Below, one piece after another: positions 15,832 to 23,920 of a stretch of 46,285 nucleotides of DNA. Where the stretch lies: positions 1 to 46,285 of IMG/VR virus record IMGVR_UViG_3300027499_000009; one strand, given 5' to 3'. Position numbers and translations under genes: made by a program. The DNA is from a virus. Positions within the stretch are counted from its first letter, which is position 1. Each line of letters starts with the position of its first letter. Under the pieces are notes generated by a model. That model did not search any database. It had not been told where the DNA came from and saw nothing but the letters and a program-made list of their open reading frames with translations.

Positions 15832-16367
15832 CGGGCGAGCAAAGCACGCACGGTTTCTTCGTTGGGGGCGTTCTCAATAGCATCTGCAATGTCGTCGTCG
15901 GGGTCAATGTCGTCGCCTTCGGGGTCAGAGGCGGTGTCCCCTTCGTCCTCGTACTGCTCGTCCCCCTCGTCCTCGTACTGCTCGTCCCCCTCGTCCTCGT
16001 ACTGCTCGTCCTCGTGGTTGTAGACTTCGGACCCACTCATTTCGTGGGCCGACATGGGTTGGGCCGGGACAGGTGCGGCTTGGGGCTTCACGACGACGGC
16101 TGCTTGCTCTGCCTTCATGCGCTCAATGAGGTGTCGCAGCGCGTCAACCTTCCCGGCAAGGAAGTCGGCGCGGGACTGCACCTGACGGCGCAACTTCTCC
16201 AACTCGTCGCCTGCGGCCTTTACCTTGCCCGCAGCCTCGCTTTGGATTTCGCTTACCACGGTGTCGTGTTGCTCTTTCAACTTTTCGTACTGTGCAGGAA
16301 GCCCGTTGCGTTCCCGCAAGCAAGCCTCGACTTGTTCTTCCAAGTGCCGCAGAAGTTCGCTGTCCAT
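15816..16367 (-). CDS. Coiled-coil protein with acidic tandem repeats
   Basis: This is a 183-residue protein. Residues 1-95 form a long charged coiled coil (LLRHLEEQVEACLRERN onward). Residues 115-140 contain three copies of EQYEDEGD, coded by 24-base tandem repeats. The tail is helical (NEETVRALLARYRKA). The start ATG 16367 lies two bases after the stop of the upstream gene, so it is the third cistron of a minus-strand operon. The function is unknown. A structural or chaperone role beside the Ig-like protein of the same operon is possible. Confidence 0.65.
   Translation of the reverse strand: MDSELLRHLEEQVEACLRERNGLPAQYEKLKEQHDTVVSEIQSEAAGKVKAAGDELEKLRRQVQSRADFLAGKVDALRHLIERMKAEQAAVVVKPQAAPVPAQPMSAHEMSGSEVYNHEDEQYEDEGDEQYEDEGDEQYEDEGDTASDPEGDDIDPDDDIADAIENAPNEETVRALLARYRKA
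15938..16010. repeat. Three 24-bp tandem repeats
   Basis: The unit, on the plus strand CTCGTCCTCGTACTGCTCGT plus four bases, occurs three times with one or two differences in the first copy. It encodes EQYEDEGD on the minus strand. Copy number may vary between related phages by slippage. Confidence 0.85.
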
Positions 16368-16369
16368 GC

Positions 16370-16741
16370 CTAACAGGCCCCCGGTTTCACAAACGATACC
16401 CGCAGCCCCCCGCAAGAGGTTCCGCCCCCACCGCTACGGAACAGGTCTACTTCTTGCTCCGTGGTGACCGTGAGCGAGGTGGACGGGTCGGTGCATTCCA
16501 TGACGCCGTACACGACCACGCTTTCCGAGAGCGACGAAGGAATGGTCGCCGTGTAGGCGTACCTCCCCGTGTCTCCCGCCACCGCAGTCATGGGGGTTCC
16601 CGCAGCGACAAGCACCTGCTTGACCCCGTTCACGAAGTAGAAAACGTAGATGCTCGGGTCGGCGGGCACAATAGGGTTGCCCGACGCATCGAGAAACAAC
16701 GCCGTGAACGTGAACGGTTGCCCGATGATTGCCTTCGCCAC
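16370..16741 (-). CDS. Small Ig-like structural protein
   Basis: This 123-residue beta-rich protein runs from GQPFTFTALFLDASGNPI to GRYAYTATIPSSLSESVVVYG. That pattern of a strand, a GxP turn and a D-T-G-R-Y strand is common in small phage Ig-like or head-tail accessory proteins. The N-extein protein at 28365 has the same kind of fold. Translation starts at GTG 16741, with AAGGAG lying inside the end of the upstream gene. It is the middle gene of the minus operon. The role in the virion is inferred. Confidence 0.6.
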   Translation of the reverse strand: MAKAIIGQPFTFTALFLDASGNPIVPADPSIYVFYFVNGVKQVLVAAGTPMTAVAGDTGRYAYTATIPSSLSESVVVYGVMECTDPSTSLTVTTEQEVDLFRSGGGGTSCGGLRVSFVKPGAC

Positions 16742-16744
16742 GGG

Positions 16745-16912
16745 TCACTTCTCCTTGTGGCGGGCTTCCCACACGGGCTTTGGAACCCAAGTCGTGCCGT
16801 CCCACACCATGCCGTCACGCTCCTCGCCCACGGACACAGCGGGCGACAGGGCGTTCGGGGTGTGGGCGGGCTTCGGTGTGGTGACAGCAACGCTGCGCTT
16901 CAAGAAAGCCAT
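16745..16912 (-). CDS. Small 55-residue protein
   Basis: It reads from ATG 16912 (AGGAG 8 bases upstream) to TGA 16745. The sequence is MAFLKRSVAVTTP at the start and GMVWDGTTWVPKPVWEARH near the end; the W-D-G-T-T-W-V motif is often seen in small phage tail-tip or fibre-related proteins. It is the first gene of the minus operon, and its 3' end carries the RBS of the next gene. No function can be assigned. Confidence 0.6.
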   Translation of the reverse strand: MAFLKRSVAVTTPKPAHTPNALSPAVSVGEERDGMVWDGTTWVPKPVWEARHKEK

Positions 16913-16966
16913 GTGGTGCTCCTGTCTACGGTGTTGGCATAGTGCCTCTACCGCTGCAAATATGTT

Positions 16967-16985
16967 ACGGTGGGCCGTTTATCCC
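16967..16985 (+). promoter_or_regulatory. Candidate late promoter motif, weaker copy
   Basis: ACGGTGGGCCGTTTATCCC agrees with the motif at 13808 at 14 of 19 bases. It lies in the 202-base divergent gap 16913-17114 between the minus operon and the large fibre gene, 129 bases before the ATG at 17115. Facing the other way, GGTAGAGGCACTAT on the minus strand resembles its right part. Confidence 0.3.
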
Positions 16986-17114
16986 GACCCGTAGGGGTAG
17001 GACGTGCCCCCACCTCGGAAGGTAGCCGTGCGCTGCCCATGAGCCGAGCACCCCCCGTCGCGCTTTCCTTCGGGCTTTCGGCTTCACCAACCCCCTCTAT
17101 TACGAGGTCTACTC

Positions 17115-20100
17115 ATGGCTACGCAGGACAAGAACTTGCTCGTGCTGAATGCCGGGCAAATCGAGAAGGCAGCGGCTACGGACACCATCCGTATCCACAG
17201 CCTCGCCGTTGACGCAGGCGTTGCAATCACGGGCGACACCTCCATTGACGGTGACCTTTCCGTTACCGGAACCATCGTCTCCAAGAACGTCGATAGCCTC
17301 GTCGTTCGCGACCCGTTCATCGACTTGGGCCTCGGCAACACCACCGCGACCCCGCAGGCGGGTGGTTTCTCCGTCTCCATGAACCGCCTCTCGTCCTTCA
17401 CGGCAGAGACGGTCACGGACTTCGTGGCGGGCGTGCCCTCCACCTCTGCTCCGACCTTCACCGTGTCGGGCGGTTCTTCGGCCCTCGCGGCGGGCGACAT
17501 TGTTGCCATTGTCAATGCCTCCGACGTGAACAACGACGGTCTGTACGTCGTTGCGAGCGTTGCGGCTGGCGTCGTGACCATCAAGGGCGTGGGCGGTTCG
17601 TCCCCGAGCGGTTCCGTCCCCTTCGTGCAGAACCAGTTCACGGCGGGCACCTCGCAGAACGCGACCGCCTACAAGGTTGAGGTTGTCGCTGCGGCCTTCG
17701 CGGACGGCACCACCTCCTTCAAGGACGGCGGCGGTGTGGCATGGGCCAAGGGCCTGTTCGTCACGACGGCGCAGCCGTGGTCCACCGAGGCCGAGTTCAA
17801 CGCCAACGGTGCTTACGACACCGCCGCGCAGACCTCCTTGCAGGAGGCTTACGTCACCGGCAACACCATCACCACCTCGGCTGGCGAGGGTGACGTTGTT
17901 ATCGCTGGCGATCAGAAGTTGGACGTGTCCGCCACGGGCGGCGTGGCTATCGCGGCCACCCTCGACCTCAACGGCGCAATGGACGCCGACGTTACCACCT
18001 ACGACGTGAACGCCTCTGGCGCTTACAACGTCTTGGCGGGTGCGGCTTCGTCCATCGCCACTTCTGCGGGGGACTTGACCCTCGACGCGCAGGCCGCGAG
18101 CCTCATCCTCGACGGCGGCGAAGCCGCTGCCGACGCGGTGCGTATCGTTGCCTCCGCTGCGGGCGGCGGTATCGACATTGACGCCGGGACGGGTGGCATT
18201 GCTGCCGACTCCACCGGGGCTATCAGCCTCGGTGCGGCGGCGGCCTCGGACTTCACGGTGGCGGGCAACCTCACCTTGGAGACGACCGGCGCAGGCATCA
18301 CCGAGGTCAAGTCCGCAGCCGAGGTGCAGGTCACCACGCTGCTGCTCGACGTGAACGCCACGGGCGCTGTGGAAATCGACGCCGCTGCCGCGTCGAACTT
18401 CACGGTTGCAGGTGCGGGCCTCACCCTGTCCACCACGACCTCGGGCAACATTGTCGTCAGCGCCGCTGCGGCCCTCGACATGGACGCCGTTGGGGCCGCT
18501 ACGCTTGACGCTGCGGGCATCAGCCTCGACAGCGCCGGGGTGGCCTCCAACTTCACCGTGGCGAGCACGGGTGACGCGCAGGACTTGACCCTCGCCGTCA
18601 CGGGTGCGACGAACTCCTCGGTTCTCGTCGCCTCGTCCGGTACGGGTGCGGACGCCATTGGTCTGACCGCTTCGGCGGGCGGCATCACGGTGGACGCGGC
18701 GGGCGCTCTGTCGCTCGATTCGACCGGCACGGCCTCCAACCTGACCCTCTCGGCCAATGACGCGGGCACCGCCACGCTGACCATTGCCGCGACCAACACG
18801 GGTGCGGGCGCTGCCGACCTCGACATTGACGCGGACGGCGCGGTTACCATTGACGGTGCCTCGTTCAGCATTGACGCCACGAGCGCGTCGAACATGACCG
18901 TGACGGGTGGCAACCTCACCCTGTCCACGGTCACGAGCGGCGTCCTCGCGGTTACGTCGGCGGGCAACCTCGACATGGACGCGGTGGGCACCGTCACCAT
19001 CGACTCGTCCGGTGCGGCCATCAGCATCGGCAGCAACGCCGACGCCTACGGCATCAACATCGGCACGGGTGCTGCGGCCCGTACCATCACGGTCGGTAAC
19101 ACGACGGGGGCCACCGCCCTCGACGTGAACCTCGGCACGGGTGGCATGACCGTTGACACGCAGTCCGGCGGGGCCATCAGCCTCGACGCGGTGGGTGCGG
19201 CCTCCAACTTCACGGTTGACGGCGGCGACCTCACCCTGTCCACGCTGACGAGCGGCAACCTCGTGTTGGCCTCGGCGGGCAACATCGACGCGGACGGCGC
19301 GATTGTCACCGTGGACGCCACGGCGGGCATCAGCCTCGACGCGGCGACCGCCTCCAACTTCACCGTCACGGGTTCGGGTCAGAACCTCTCGATTGGTGTT
19401 GCGGGCGGCGGCGCGCAGCAGTTGATCCTCGGCTCGGCGGGTACGGGTGCGGACGCCGTTCGCCTCGTTGCTTCGGCGGGCGGTATCGACGCTGACGCGG
19501 CGGGGGCCATCAGCCTCGTGTCCACGGCTCTCGCCTCGGACTTCACGCTCAATGCGAACAGCGGGTCGAACAGCACCCTCACCATTGAGTCGAAGAACGC
19601 GGGTGCGGGTCAGGCCATCCTGTCCTTGAAGGCCGAGAACACCATTGTCATTGGTGACAACTCGACCTACCCGAGCGCCTTCATTTCCGTCAACCACTTC
19701 GCGGCCTTCGCGGGTGCTGCCGGTTATGACGCGGAGGCCGGTGAGGCCCTTGTGGTCGGCAACGCCGTCGTCGCCAAGTGGGACGCGGGTGCGGGCAAGG
19801 TTCGCTACTTCAAGGCGGCGAACGACGCGGTGGGCGACGTGTCGCGCAACGTCCACGGCATCGTGGGCTCCCCGGCGGGTGCGGCGGGCAACATGTTCCG
19901 CTTGCAGTCCGTCGCGGGCTTGCGCGTCACGACGGCCCTCACGGGCCTCGCGGACTCCGACACCGCCAAGCCCGTGTTCCTCGGCACGGCGGGTGCTCTG
20001 ACCCTGACCCCGCCGACCACCTCGGGCTCCTCGGTGTTCCGCGTCGGGTTCATTGTCTCCCACAACGGTGGCCCGGCCTCGACGGCGGTTGTGCAGTACC

Positions 20101-20129
20101 AGCCGCAGTTCATCGCCAAGATCCTCTGA
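17115..20129 (+). CDS. Large repetitive fibre protein
   Basis: This is a 1004-residue protein of Gly, Ala, Ser, Thr and Asp with almost no Cys or Trp. Residues about 30-260 are an anchor-like region (SIDGDLSVTGTIVSKNVDSLVVRDPFIDLG). Residues about 290-850 contain around eight units of roughly 50 residues, each beginning with SNFTV or a variant and including LTLST.TSGN and GISLD; this suggests a beta-helix. The C-terminal 150 residues form a separate beta domain (KPVFLGTAGALTLTPP) like the small decoration-type protein at 21395. A tail or head fibre that binds the host surface is the likely role. A terminator follows. Confidence 0.75.
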   Translation: MATQDKNLLVLNAGQIEKAAATDTIRIHSLAVDAGVAITGDTSIDGDLSVTGTIVSKNVDSLVVRDPFIDLGLGNTTATPQAGGFSVSMNRLSSFTAETVTDFVAGVPSTSAPTFTVSGGSSALAAGDIVAIVNASDVNNDGLYVVASVAAGVVTIKGVGGSSPSGSVPFVQNQFTAGTSQNATAYKVEVVAAAFADGTTSFKDGGGVAWAKGLFVTTAQPWSTEAEFNANGAYDTAAQTSLQEAYVTGNTITTSAGEGDVVIAGDQKLDVSATGGVAIAATLDLNGAMDADVTTYDVNASGAYNVLAGAASSIATSAGDLTLDAQAASLILDGGEAAADAVRIVASAAGGGIDIDAGTGGIAADSTGAISLGAAAASDFTVAGNLTLETTGAGITEVKSAAEVQVTTLLLDVNATGAVEIDAAAASNFTVAGAGLTLSTTTSGNIVVSAAAALDMDAVGAATLDAAGISLDSAGVASNFTVASTGDAQDLTLAVTGATNSSVLVASSGTGADAIGLTASAGGITVDAAGALSLDSTGTASNLTLSANDAGTATLTIAATNTGAGAADLDIDADGAVTIDGASFSIDATSASNMTVTGGNLTLSTVTSGVLAVTSAGNLDMDAVGTVTIDSSGAAISIGSNADAYGINIGTGAAARTITVGNTTGATALDVNLGTGGMTVDTQSGGAISLDAVGAASNFTVDGGDLTLSTLTSGNLVLASAGNIDADGAIVTVDATAGISLDAATASNFTVTGSGQNLSIGVAGGGAQQLILGSAGTGADAVRLVASAGGIDADAAGAISLVSTALASDFTLNANSGSNSTLTIESKNAGAGQAILSLKAENTIVIGDNSTYPSAFISVNHFAAFAGAAGYDAEAGEALVVGNAVVAKWDAGAGKVRYFKAANDAVGDVSRNVHGIVGSPAGAAGNMFRLQSVAGLRVTTALTGLADSDTAKPVFLGTAGALTLTPPTTSGSSVFRVGFIVSHNGGPASTAVVQYQPQFIAKIL

Positions 20130-20151
20130 TAGAGGTCCGGTGAAATGAACA

Positions 20152-20190
20152 GGGGGGTGGGGGCTTTACGGCCCTCACCCCCTTCGTGTC
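20152..20190 (+). terminator. Terminator after the fibre gene
   Basis: GGGGGTGGGG pairs with CCTCACCCCC (one G-T wobble) across a GC-containing loop. TTCGTGTCTTA follows; the T-tract is weak. Confidence 0.65.
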
Positions 20191-20221
20191 TTATTATGGG
20201 TATGGTTCTTTGGAGGCTCAC

Positions 20222-20710
20222 ATGGCAAACTCTCCCCAACCCATCGCCAACAAGCAAATGCGCGTCGGCCTCGGAGAAGCCTTGCAGCGACTTCTTCGTG
20301 TCGAAGCCCGTCTTATGAACGGTTTTGCCGCCGTAGAGGAGGAAGACCTCGCACAGCGGCAACTCATTCTTGACGCGCTGAACCTGACGCAACTTGACCT
20401 CGGGTTCGACTGCGACGACGACGACGTTCCCGACACGGTGGACATTTTCGAGAAGGCCGCGCAGACTTCGTGCTGCCGCATTGTCCCCGACGCCCCCAAG
20501 CCGAAGAAGGCACGGGGCAAGTCCCGCGCTGCGACCGAGGAGAAGGCCCCGCCTCTCTTGGAAGTGGTGCTCCCCACGCCCGAGCCCGCACCGCCGGTTG
20601 TTGCGGCGTCCCCCGAGCCCGTCCCCGGCGAAGCCGCCACACCCTCCAAGAAGCCGTCCAAGAAGTCCAAGGGCTTCTTCGGCACCCTGTTTGGCAGTTC
20701 TGACGAATGA
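20222..20710 (+). CDS. Conserved phage protein, DCDDDDVPDTV motif
   Basis: This is a 162-residue protein. The N-terminal 60 residues are helical. The middle carries the acidic run FDCDDDDVPDTVDIFEKA followed by TSCCRI, with three Cys in all. The C-terminal half is Pro/Ala-rich, then Lys-rich (KKPSKKSKGFFGTLFG), which could be a membrane- or DNA-contacting tail. The start ATG 20222 has TTTGGAGG 7 bases upstream; an earlier in-frame start at 20186 lacks an RBS. The function is unknown. Confidence 0.65.
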   Translation: MANSPQPIANKQMRVGLGEALQRLLRVEARLMNGFAAVEEEDLAQRQLILDALNLTQLDLGFDCDDDDVPDTVDIFEKAAQTSCCRIVPDAPKPKKARGKSRAATEEKAPPLLEVVLPTPEPAPPVVAASPEPVPGEAATPSKKPSKKSKGFFGTLFGSSDE

Positions 20711-20718
20711 GGTGACCC

Positions 20719-21057
20719 GTGCCGACTTTTCTGTTCTTGCTTGCAGCCTACGGTGTCTGCTTCGGCCTCATGAACGACAAGGCACCCTTCGTGCCCTCGT
20801 TGCGTAAGTTGCCGTTGTTCCCTGACACGGAGGGGCGGAACTTCTTCTCCCGCATGTTCGCCTGCCCTTACTGCACGGGGTTCCATGCAGGGTGGTTGGT
20901 GTGGCTTGTGTTGCGGCTCCCCCTGCACCTTGGGGCAGGGGGGGTGGTGAACCTCCCACTCGTTCTTGGGGAAGCACTTGCTCATGCCTTTGCGGCAAGT
21001 GCCTTCTGCTACCTCGCGGACATTGCTGCGGAGTGGGTCGAAGGGGCTTCGCAGTAG
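20719..21057 (+). CDS. DUF1360-type small membrane protein
   Basis: This is a 112-residue protein from GTG 20719, with GAGGT just upstream. There is a hydrophobic N-terminus (TFLFLLAAYGVCFGL), then the diagnostic motif FACPYCTGFHAGW at the start of a second membrane segment, then a third hydrophobic helix near the C-terminus. The CPYCTGF motif matches the DUF1360 family found in phages and Gram-positive bacteria. The two Cys may bind metal or form a disulphide. It is probably in the host inner membrane. The role is unknown. Confidence 0.7.
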   Translation: MPTFLFLLAAYGVCFGLMNDKAPFVPSLRKLPLFPDTEGRNFFSRMFACPYCTGFHAGWLVWLVLRLPLHLGAGGVVNLPLVLGEALAHAFAASAFCYLADIAAEWVEGASQ

Positions 21058-21090
21058 CCCCCTCTCCCCCTTCTCCCTCACGGGTGGTGC

Positions 21091-21393
21091 ATGTCCCGTC
21101 CTATCGACCACAGGACAATGGTTCGGTGCGAAGTCTCAATGGGTGCCGAGAACCCTTTCGGCACCTACGCCAACGCTTTTCGGATTGTCCCCGACAACGA
21201 CCGCGAAGTGTTCTTGGACTTCTGCATCTACTCCGCTCGCACCAACACCGCGCAAGTGGTGTCGCGGGTGCGGGTGGCCGTGGAGTTCCTTGCCACCGTG
21301 CAGGAGCGCATTGCGCGGGACGTGGGTTCCACCCCCGTGTCCAAGAACACCATTTTCCTTATGAACCTGCCGGGAAGTGGGGAGGAGAACTGA
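21091..21393 (+). CDS. DUF3467-like small protein
   Basis: This is a 100-residue protein. The core (YANAFRIVPDNDREVFLDFCIY, then VVSRVRVAVEFL and a C-terminal helix) follows the DUF3467 pattern of an EFxLDF strand and an R-containing helix. The best start is ATG 21091; ATG 21118 with AGGA upstream is an alternative. It ends one base before the next gene's ATG. The function of DUF3467 is not known; many phages carry it near structural genes. Confidence 0.6.
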   Translation: MSRPIDHRTMVRCEVSMGAENPFGTYANAFRIVPDNDREVFLDFCIYSARTNTAQVVSRVRVAVEFLATVQERIARDVGSTPVSKNTIFLMNLPGSGEEN

Positions 21394-21394
21394 C

Positions 21395-21811
21395 ATGCCC
21401 ATTGGTCGTGCCACCAATGCCATCGGCACCGGGGCCTTCGTCACACCCCCCAACGTGCTTGCCTCGGAGCCGTTGACTGCGGGCCTTGCCGTGGGGCTGA
21501 ACCCCTCGGGAGGGGTTTCCCTCTGCTCCGCGTCCACCCTTGGCTACACCTTCCTCGGCTTCATGTTGGCAAGCGCGGTGACGGGCTCACCCGTCTCCAT
21601 TGTCTCCATGCGCGGGTCGGCAGTCGTTCCCGTGGTCGAAGGGGGAGGCCCCCTCACCCCCGGCGAGAAGGTGTTCCTTTCGGGGACTTTGGGCGAGGTG
21701 ACGCACACGCCCCCCACGGGCGCGGGCTTCACCTCCGTCCAAGTAGGTGTGGCGACCTCTGCCACGCAGATAGTGCTGCTCACCGACCAGCGGGTGTTGC
21801 TGCTCGGGTGA
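21395..21811 (+). CDS. Small beta-rich structural protein, decoration-like
   Basis: This is a 138-residue protein from ATG 21395, with GGAGGAG upstream. The pattern GLAVGLNPSGGVSLCSASTLGYTFLGF, then GSPVSIVSMRGSAVVPVVEG, GEKVFLSGTLGEVTHTPP and QVGVATSATQIVLL is that of short phage capsid-decoration or fibre-tip domains of the DUF2190 type. The C-terminal domain of the fibre at 17115 shows the same pattern. It is translationally linked to the preceding gene. A virion surface protein is likely but not proven. Confidence 0.6.
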   Translation: MPIGRATNAIGTGAFVTPPNVLASEPLTAGLAVGLNPSGGVSLCSASTLGYTFLGFMLASAVTGSPVSIVSMRGSAVVPVVEGGGPLTPGEKVFLSGTLGEVTHTPPTGAGFTSVQVGVATSATQIVLLTDQRVLLLG

Positions 21812-21862
21812 GGCGGGTACGGTTTCGCGTCCCCTTCGTCCGTTTTCAGTCAGGAGAACTTC

Positions 21863-22918
21863 ATGCAGACCGACACCGCGTTCCGTGCCTACCGCGCCAT
21901 CTACAAGATCCATGTGGGAGGCTTGGAGCGCGACATTCTCAAAGACGACGTGGTTCACTTCGACGGGACGAGCATGAAGGTGGGCGAGAAGTCGGTGGAA
22001 GCCCCCACCCTCACCGCCGCCATCAAGGTCGGGTGGCTCGTCCCTCTCGACCAACAGGGCGGCGAGTACAAGCCCGCGCCCGCGAACGTGCAGATGCACA
22101 AGGCGGCTCCCACCGGCCCCGAGCGCAAGCCCATTGCCAAGACCGTCGTGCATGACGAGGAGCGGGATGTCGGGCACTTGTCCCGTGTCCGTGGCGCGAA
22201 CGCCCCCGACACGCACACCGCGAAGAACGCGGGCTTGACGCACAAGGCGGCGAGCGCGAAGGAGGACGCGGGTTCCGTGGAGGACGGTGTGGTAGTCGGG
22301 CGGTTCAAGACGCCCGCGAAGGCCGGTGCCATTGAGGTCGGCAAGGACGACCAACGGGTGCTCCGCGACCTCGACCCGCTCACGGGTCGCAAGTTGGGCA
22401 CAGTCGTTGTCAGGACGGCCACGGGCGACGTGAAGGAGCCGCTTGTGGGCGACACGCTTGACGACATTCTGCCCGACGCGGCTTCGTCACAGGTGCCCGA
22501 GCCGGGGACGACCGACCCCGACACCCGCGCTCGCAACTACTCCGACCTCCGAGTGCGCGACCCCGACACCCGTGCGAAGATTGCCGTGGGCAGTTCTTCT
22601 GTCGGCGGTATGGAGGAGGGCACCGTGGTCGGCAAGGTCGGCGCGGTCAAGGCCGCAGTCGCAGAAGCCCCCGCCCCCGAGAAGCAGGAGGAAGCGGTGG
22701 TGGACGAGGTGCCGCCCGAGGCTATCGTCCAAGCCAAGATTGAAATGATCCAGCAGTTCGTGCCGGGGTTCTCTTGGGACATGAAGGAGAACTGGATGGT
22801 GCGGGCCAAGACCGCCCTCGACAAGTACAAGGGCAACATGCCCGTACTGAACGCCATTCTCTCCATTGAGACGCCGCCCGTCCGCAAGCGCATCATGAAG
22901 GCTCTCTACGGCGAGTAG
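21863..22918 (+). CDS. Conserved phage virion-type protein
   Basis: This is a 351-residue protein with AGGAG before the ATG. Residues 10-65 form a small beta domain (DDVVHFDGTSMKVGEKS, IKVGWLVPLD). A disordered middle follows, with the repeated phrase DPDTRAR/DPDTRAK (near residues 215 and 232) and THKAASAKEDAG. The C-terminal 60 residues (FSWDMKENWMVRAKTALDKY) form a compact helical domain. I recall similar end domains in large phages next to capsid genes, but no function. It has no enzymatic motif. Confidence 0.65.
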   Translation: MQTDTAFRAYRAIYKIHVGGLERDILKDDVVHFDGTSMKVGEKSVEAPTLTAAIKVGWLVPLDQQGGEYKPAPANVQMHKAAPTGPERKPIAKTVVHDEERDVGHLSRVRGANAPDTHTAKNAGLTHKAASAKEDAGSVEDGVVVGRFKTPAKAGAIEVGKDDQRVLRDLDPLTGRKLGTVVVRTATGDVKEPLVGDTLDDILPDAASSQVPEPGTTDPDTRARNYSDLRVRDPDTRAKIAVGSSSVGGMEEGTVVGKVGAVKAAVAEAPAPEKQEEAVVDEVPPEAIVQAKIEMIQQFVPGFSWDMKENWMVRAKTALDKYKGNMPVLNAILSIETPPVRKRIMKALYGE

Positions 22919-22969
22919 GCTTCTTCGGTGGCGCGGCTATCCTCTCCCCCGTGGCAGGAGGCGGTAGCC

Positions 22970-23920
22970 GTGCCCCGTAAGTCCGCAAGCACAGGTGTTC
23001 CTCTCGCGTGGTCGCTCCTTACCGAAGGGGCGACCAACGCTTCGTTGGAGGCACACCGCCTGCGGCAAATGGTGAACCGGCTGCTCGTGCTCGTGGAGGC
23101 TTCCGAGAAGCGCGACCACCTGTACGAAGTGGCCGGGGACATTATCGTGGACTTCCCCCGCCACTTGCAGCACCTTGAACGGCACCTCGACCGGCTCAAC
23201 TACGCCCTTGCCTCGGTGGGGCAGAAGCAGTACCGCGACCGTATCCCCCTTACCGACAGGTACAAGGTGGACTACGCCATGCAGGAGGCGCGGTTCCCAC
23301 TCGTTTCCGACGAGGGGCAGAGCCCGTTCCCCCCGACCAAGCCCAAGACCGTGGCGCAGCGGGTGGCACAGCGGTACGCCATGCAGCGTGAGGCCGACCT
23401 TTCGCCGCCCCTTGGTGTCCCCGGTGGCCCCTGCCATGTCATGCAGCGCATTGAGAACCGGGTGCGGAACCCCAAGGTGCGCGAAGAACTCATTGAGGAC
23501 GTGGAGAGCGGGGGTGACCTCGACAACCAAGAAGCGTCGAAGGTCTACTCTCTTGAAGGGGAGAAGGGTGTCGAAGGCACCCCGTTCAAGAGCCTCGTGC
23601 TCACCGCCCATGTGCAGTTCCGCATGGACCAACGCGCCGTGTCCGTTGGCAACGTGCAAGCCGCGCTGCACAAGTTCCACGAGGCTTACAGCAAGGAGAA
23701 GTCCACCAACTCTCCCCTCTACAAGCGGTGGGAGCAAGACCTCGACCGGGGCGAGGCTATCCGGTGGGACTCGCCCACGGGCCTGACCGTGGTGTTCACC
23801 ACCCGCGCAGTCGGGGTGGACAACAAGGGCCGCAAGTTGCGGCAGGCTACGCTCGTGACGACGTATTGGACGGGCAAGCCCAACCCTCGCCCCATCCCGG
23901 CGGAATCGTGCGCCCTCTGA
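22970..23920 (+). CDS. Phage protein with a DUF4258-like C-terminal domain
   Basis: This is a 316-residue protein from GTG 22970, chosen because AGGAGG lies 9 bases upstream; the earlier GTG 22928 has no RBS. Residues 25-90 are helical. Near residue 130 is the basic motif TVAQRVAQRYAM, followed by CHVMQRIENRVRN and a conserved helical block. The C-terminal 110 residues (LTAHVQFRMDQRAVSVGNVQAAL and TTYWTGKPNPRP) look like a DUF4258/RelE-like small domain. This could be an RNA-binding or toxin-like fold, which is inference. It overlaps the next gene by 13 bases. Confidence 0.6.
   Translation: MPRKSASTGVPLAWSLLTEGATNASLEAHRLRQMVNRLLVLVEASEKRDHLYEVAGDIIVDFPRHLQHLERHLDRLNYALASVGQKQYRDRIPLTDRYKVDYAMQEARFPLVSDEGQSPFPPTKPKTVAQRVAQRYAMQREADLSPPLGVPGGPCHVMQRIENRVRNPKVREELIEDVESGGDLDNQEASKVYSLEGEKGVEGTPFKSLVLTAHVQFRMDQRAVSVGNVQAALHKFHEAYSKEKSTNSPLYKRWEQDLDRGEAIRWDSPTGLTVVFTTRAVGVDNKGRKLRQATLVTTYWTGKPNPRPIPAESCAL

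Noticed and set aside
15938-16010. Possible CRISPR array
   Set aside because: The repeats are directly adjacent without spacers, keep an open frame and encode a peptide repeat.
17109-20063. 984-residue open frame on the minus strand, antisense to the fibre gene
   Set aside because: It mirrors the fibre gene almost exactly, has Arg/Gly/Val-rich shadow composition and no RBS. It arises from GC-rich codons and repeats.
20186-20221. Earlier start (SYYGYGSLEAH extension) for the gene at 20222
   Set aside because: It begins inside the terminator region and has no RBS, while TTTGGAGG lies 7 bases before ATG 20222.
22928-22969. Upstream GTG start for the 316-residue protein
   Set aside because: GTG 22970 has AGGAGG at good spacing; the extra 14 residues (ARLSSPPWQEAVA) have no support.
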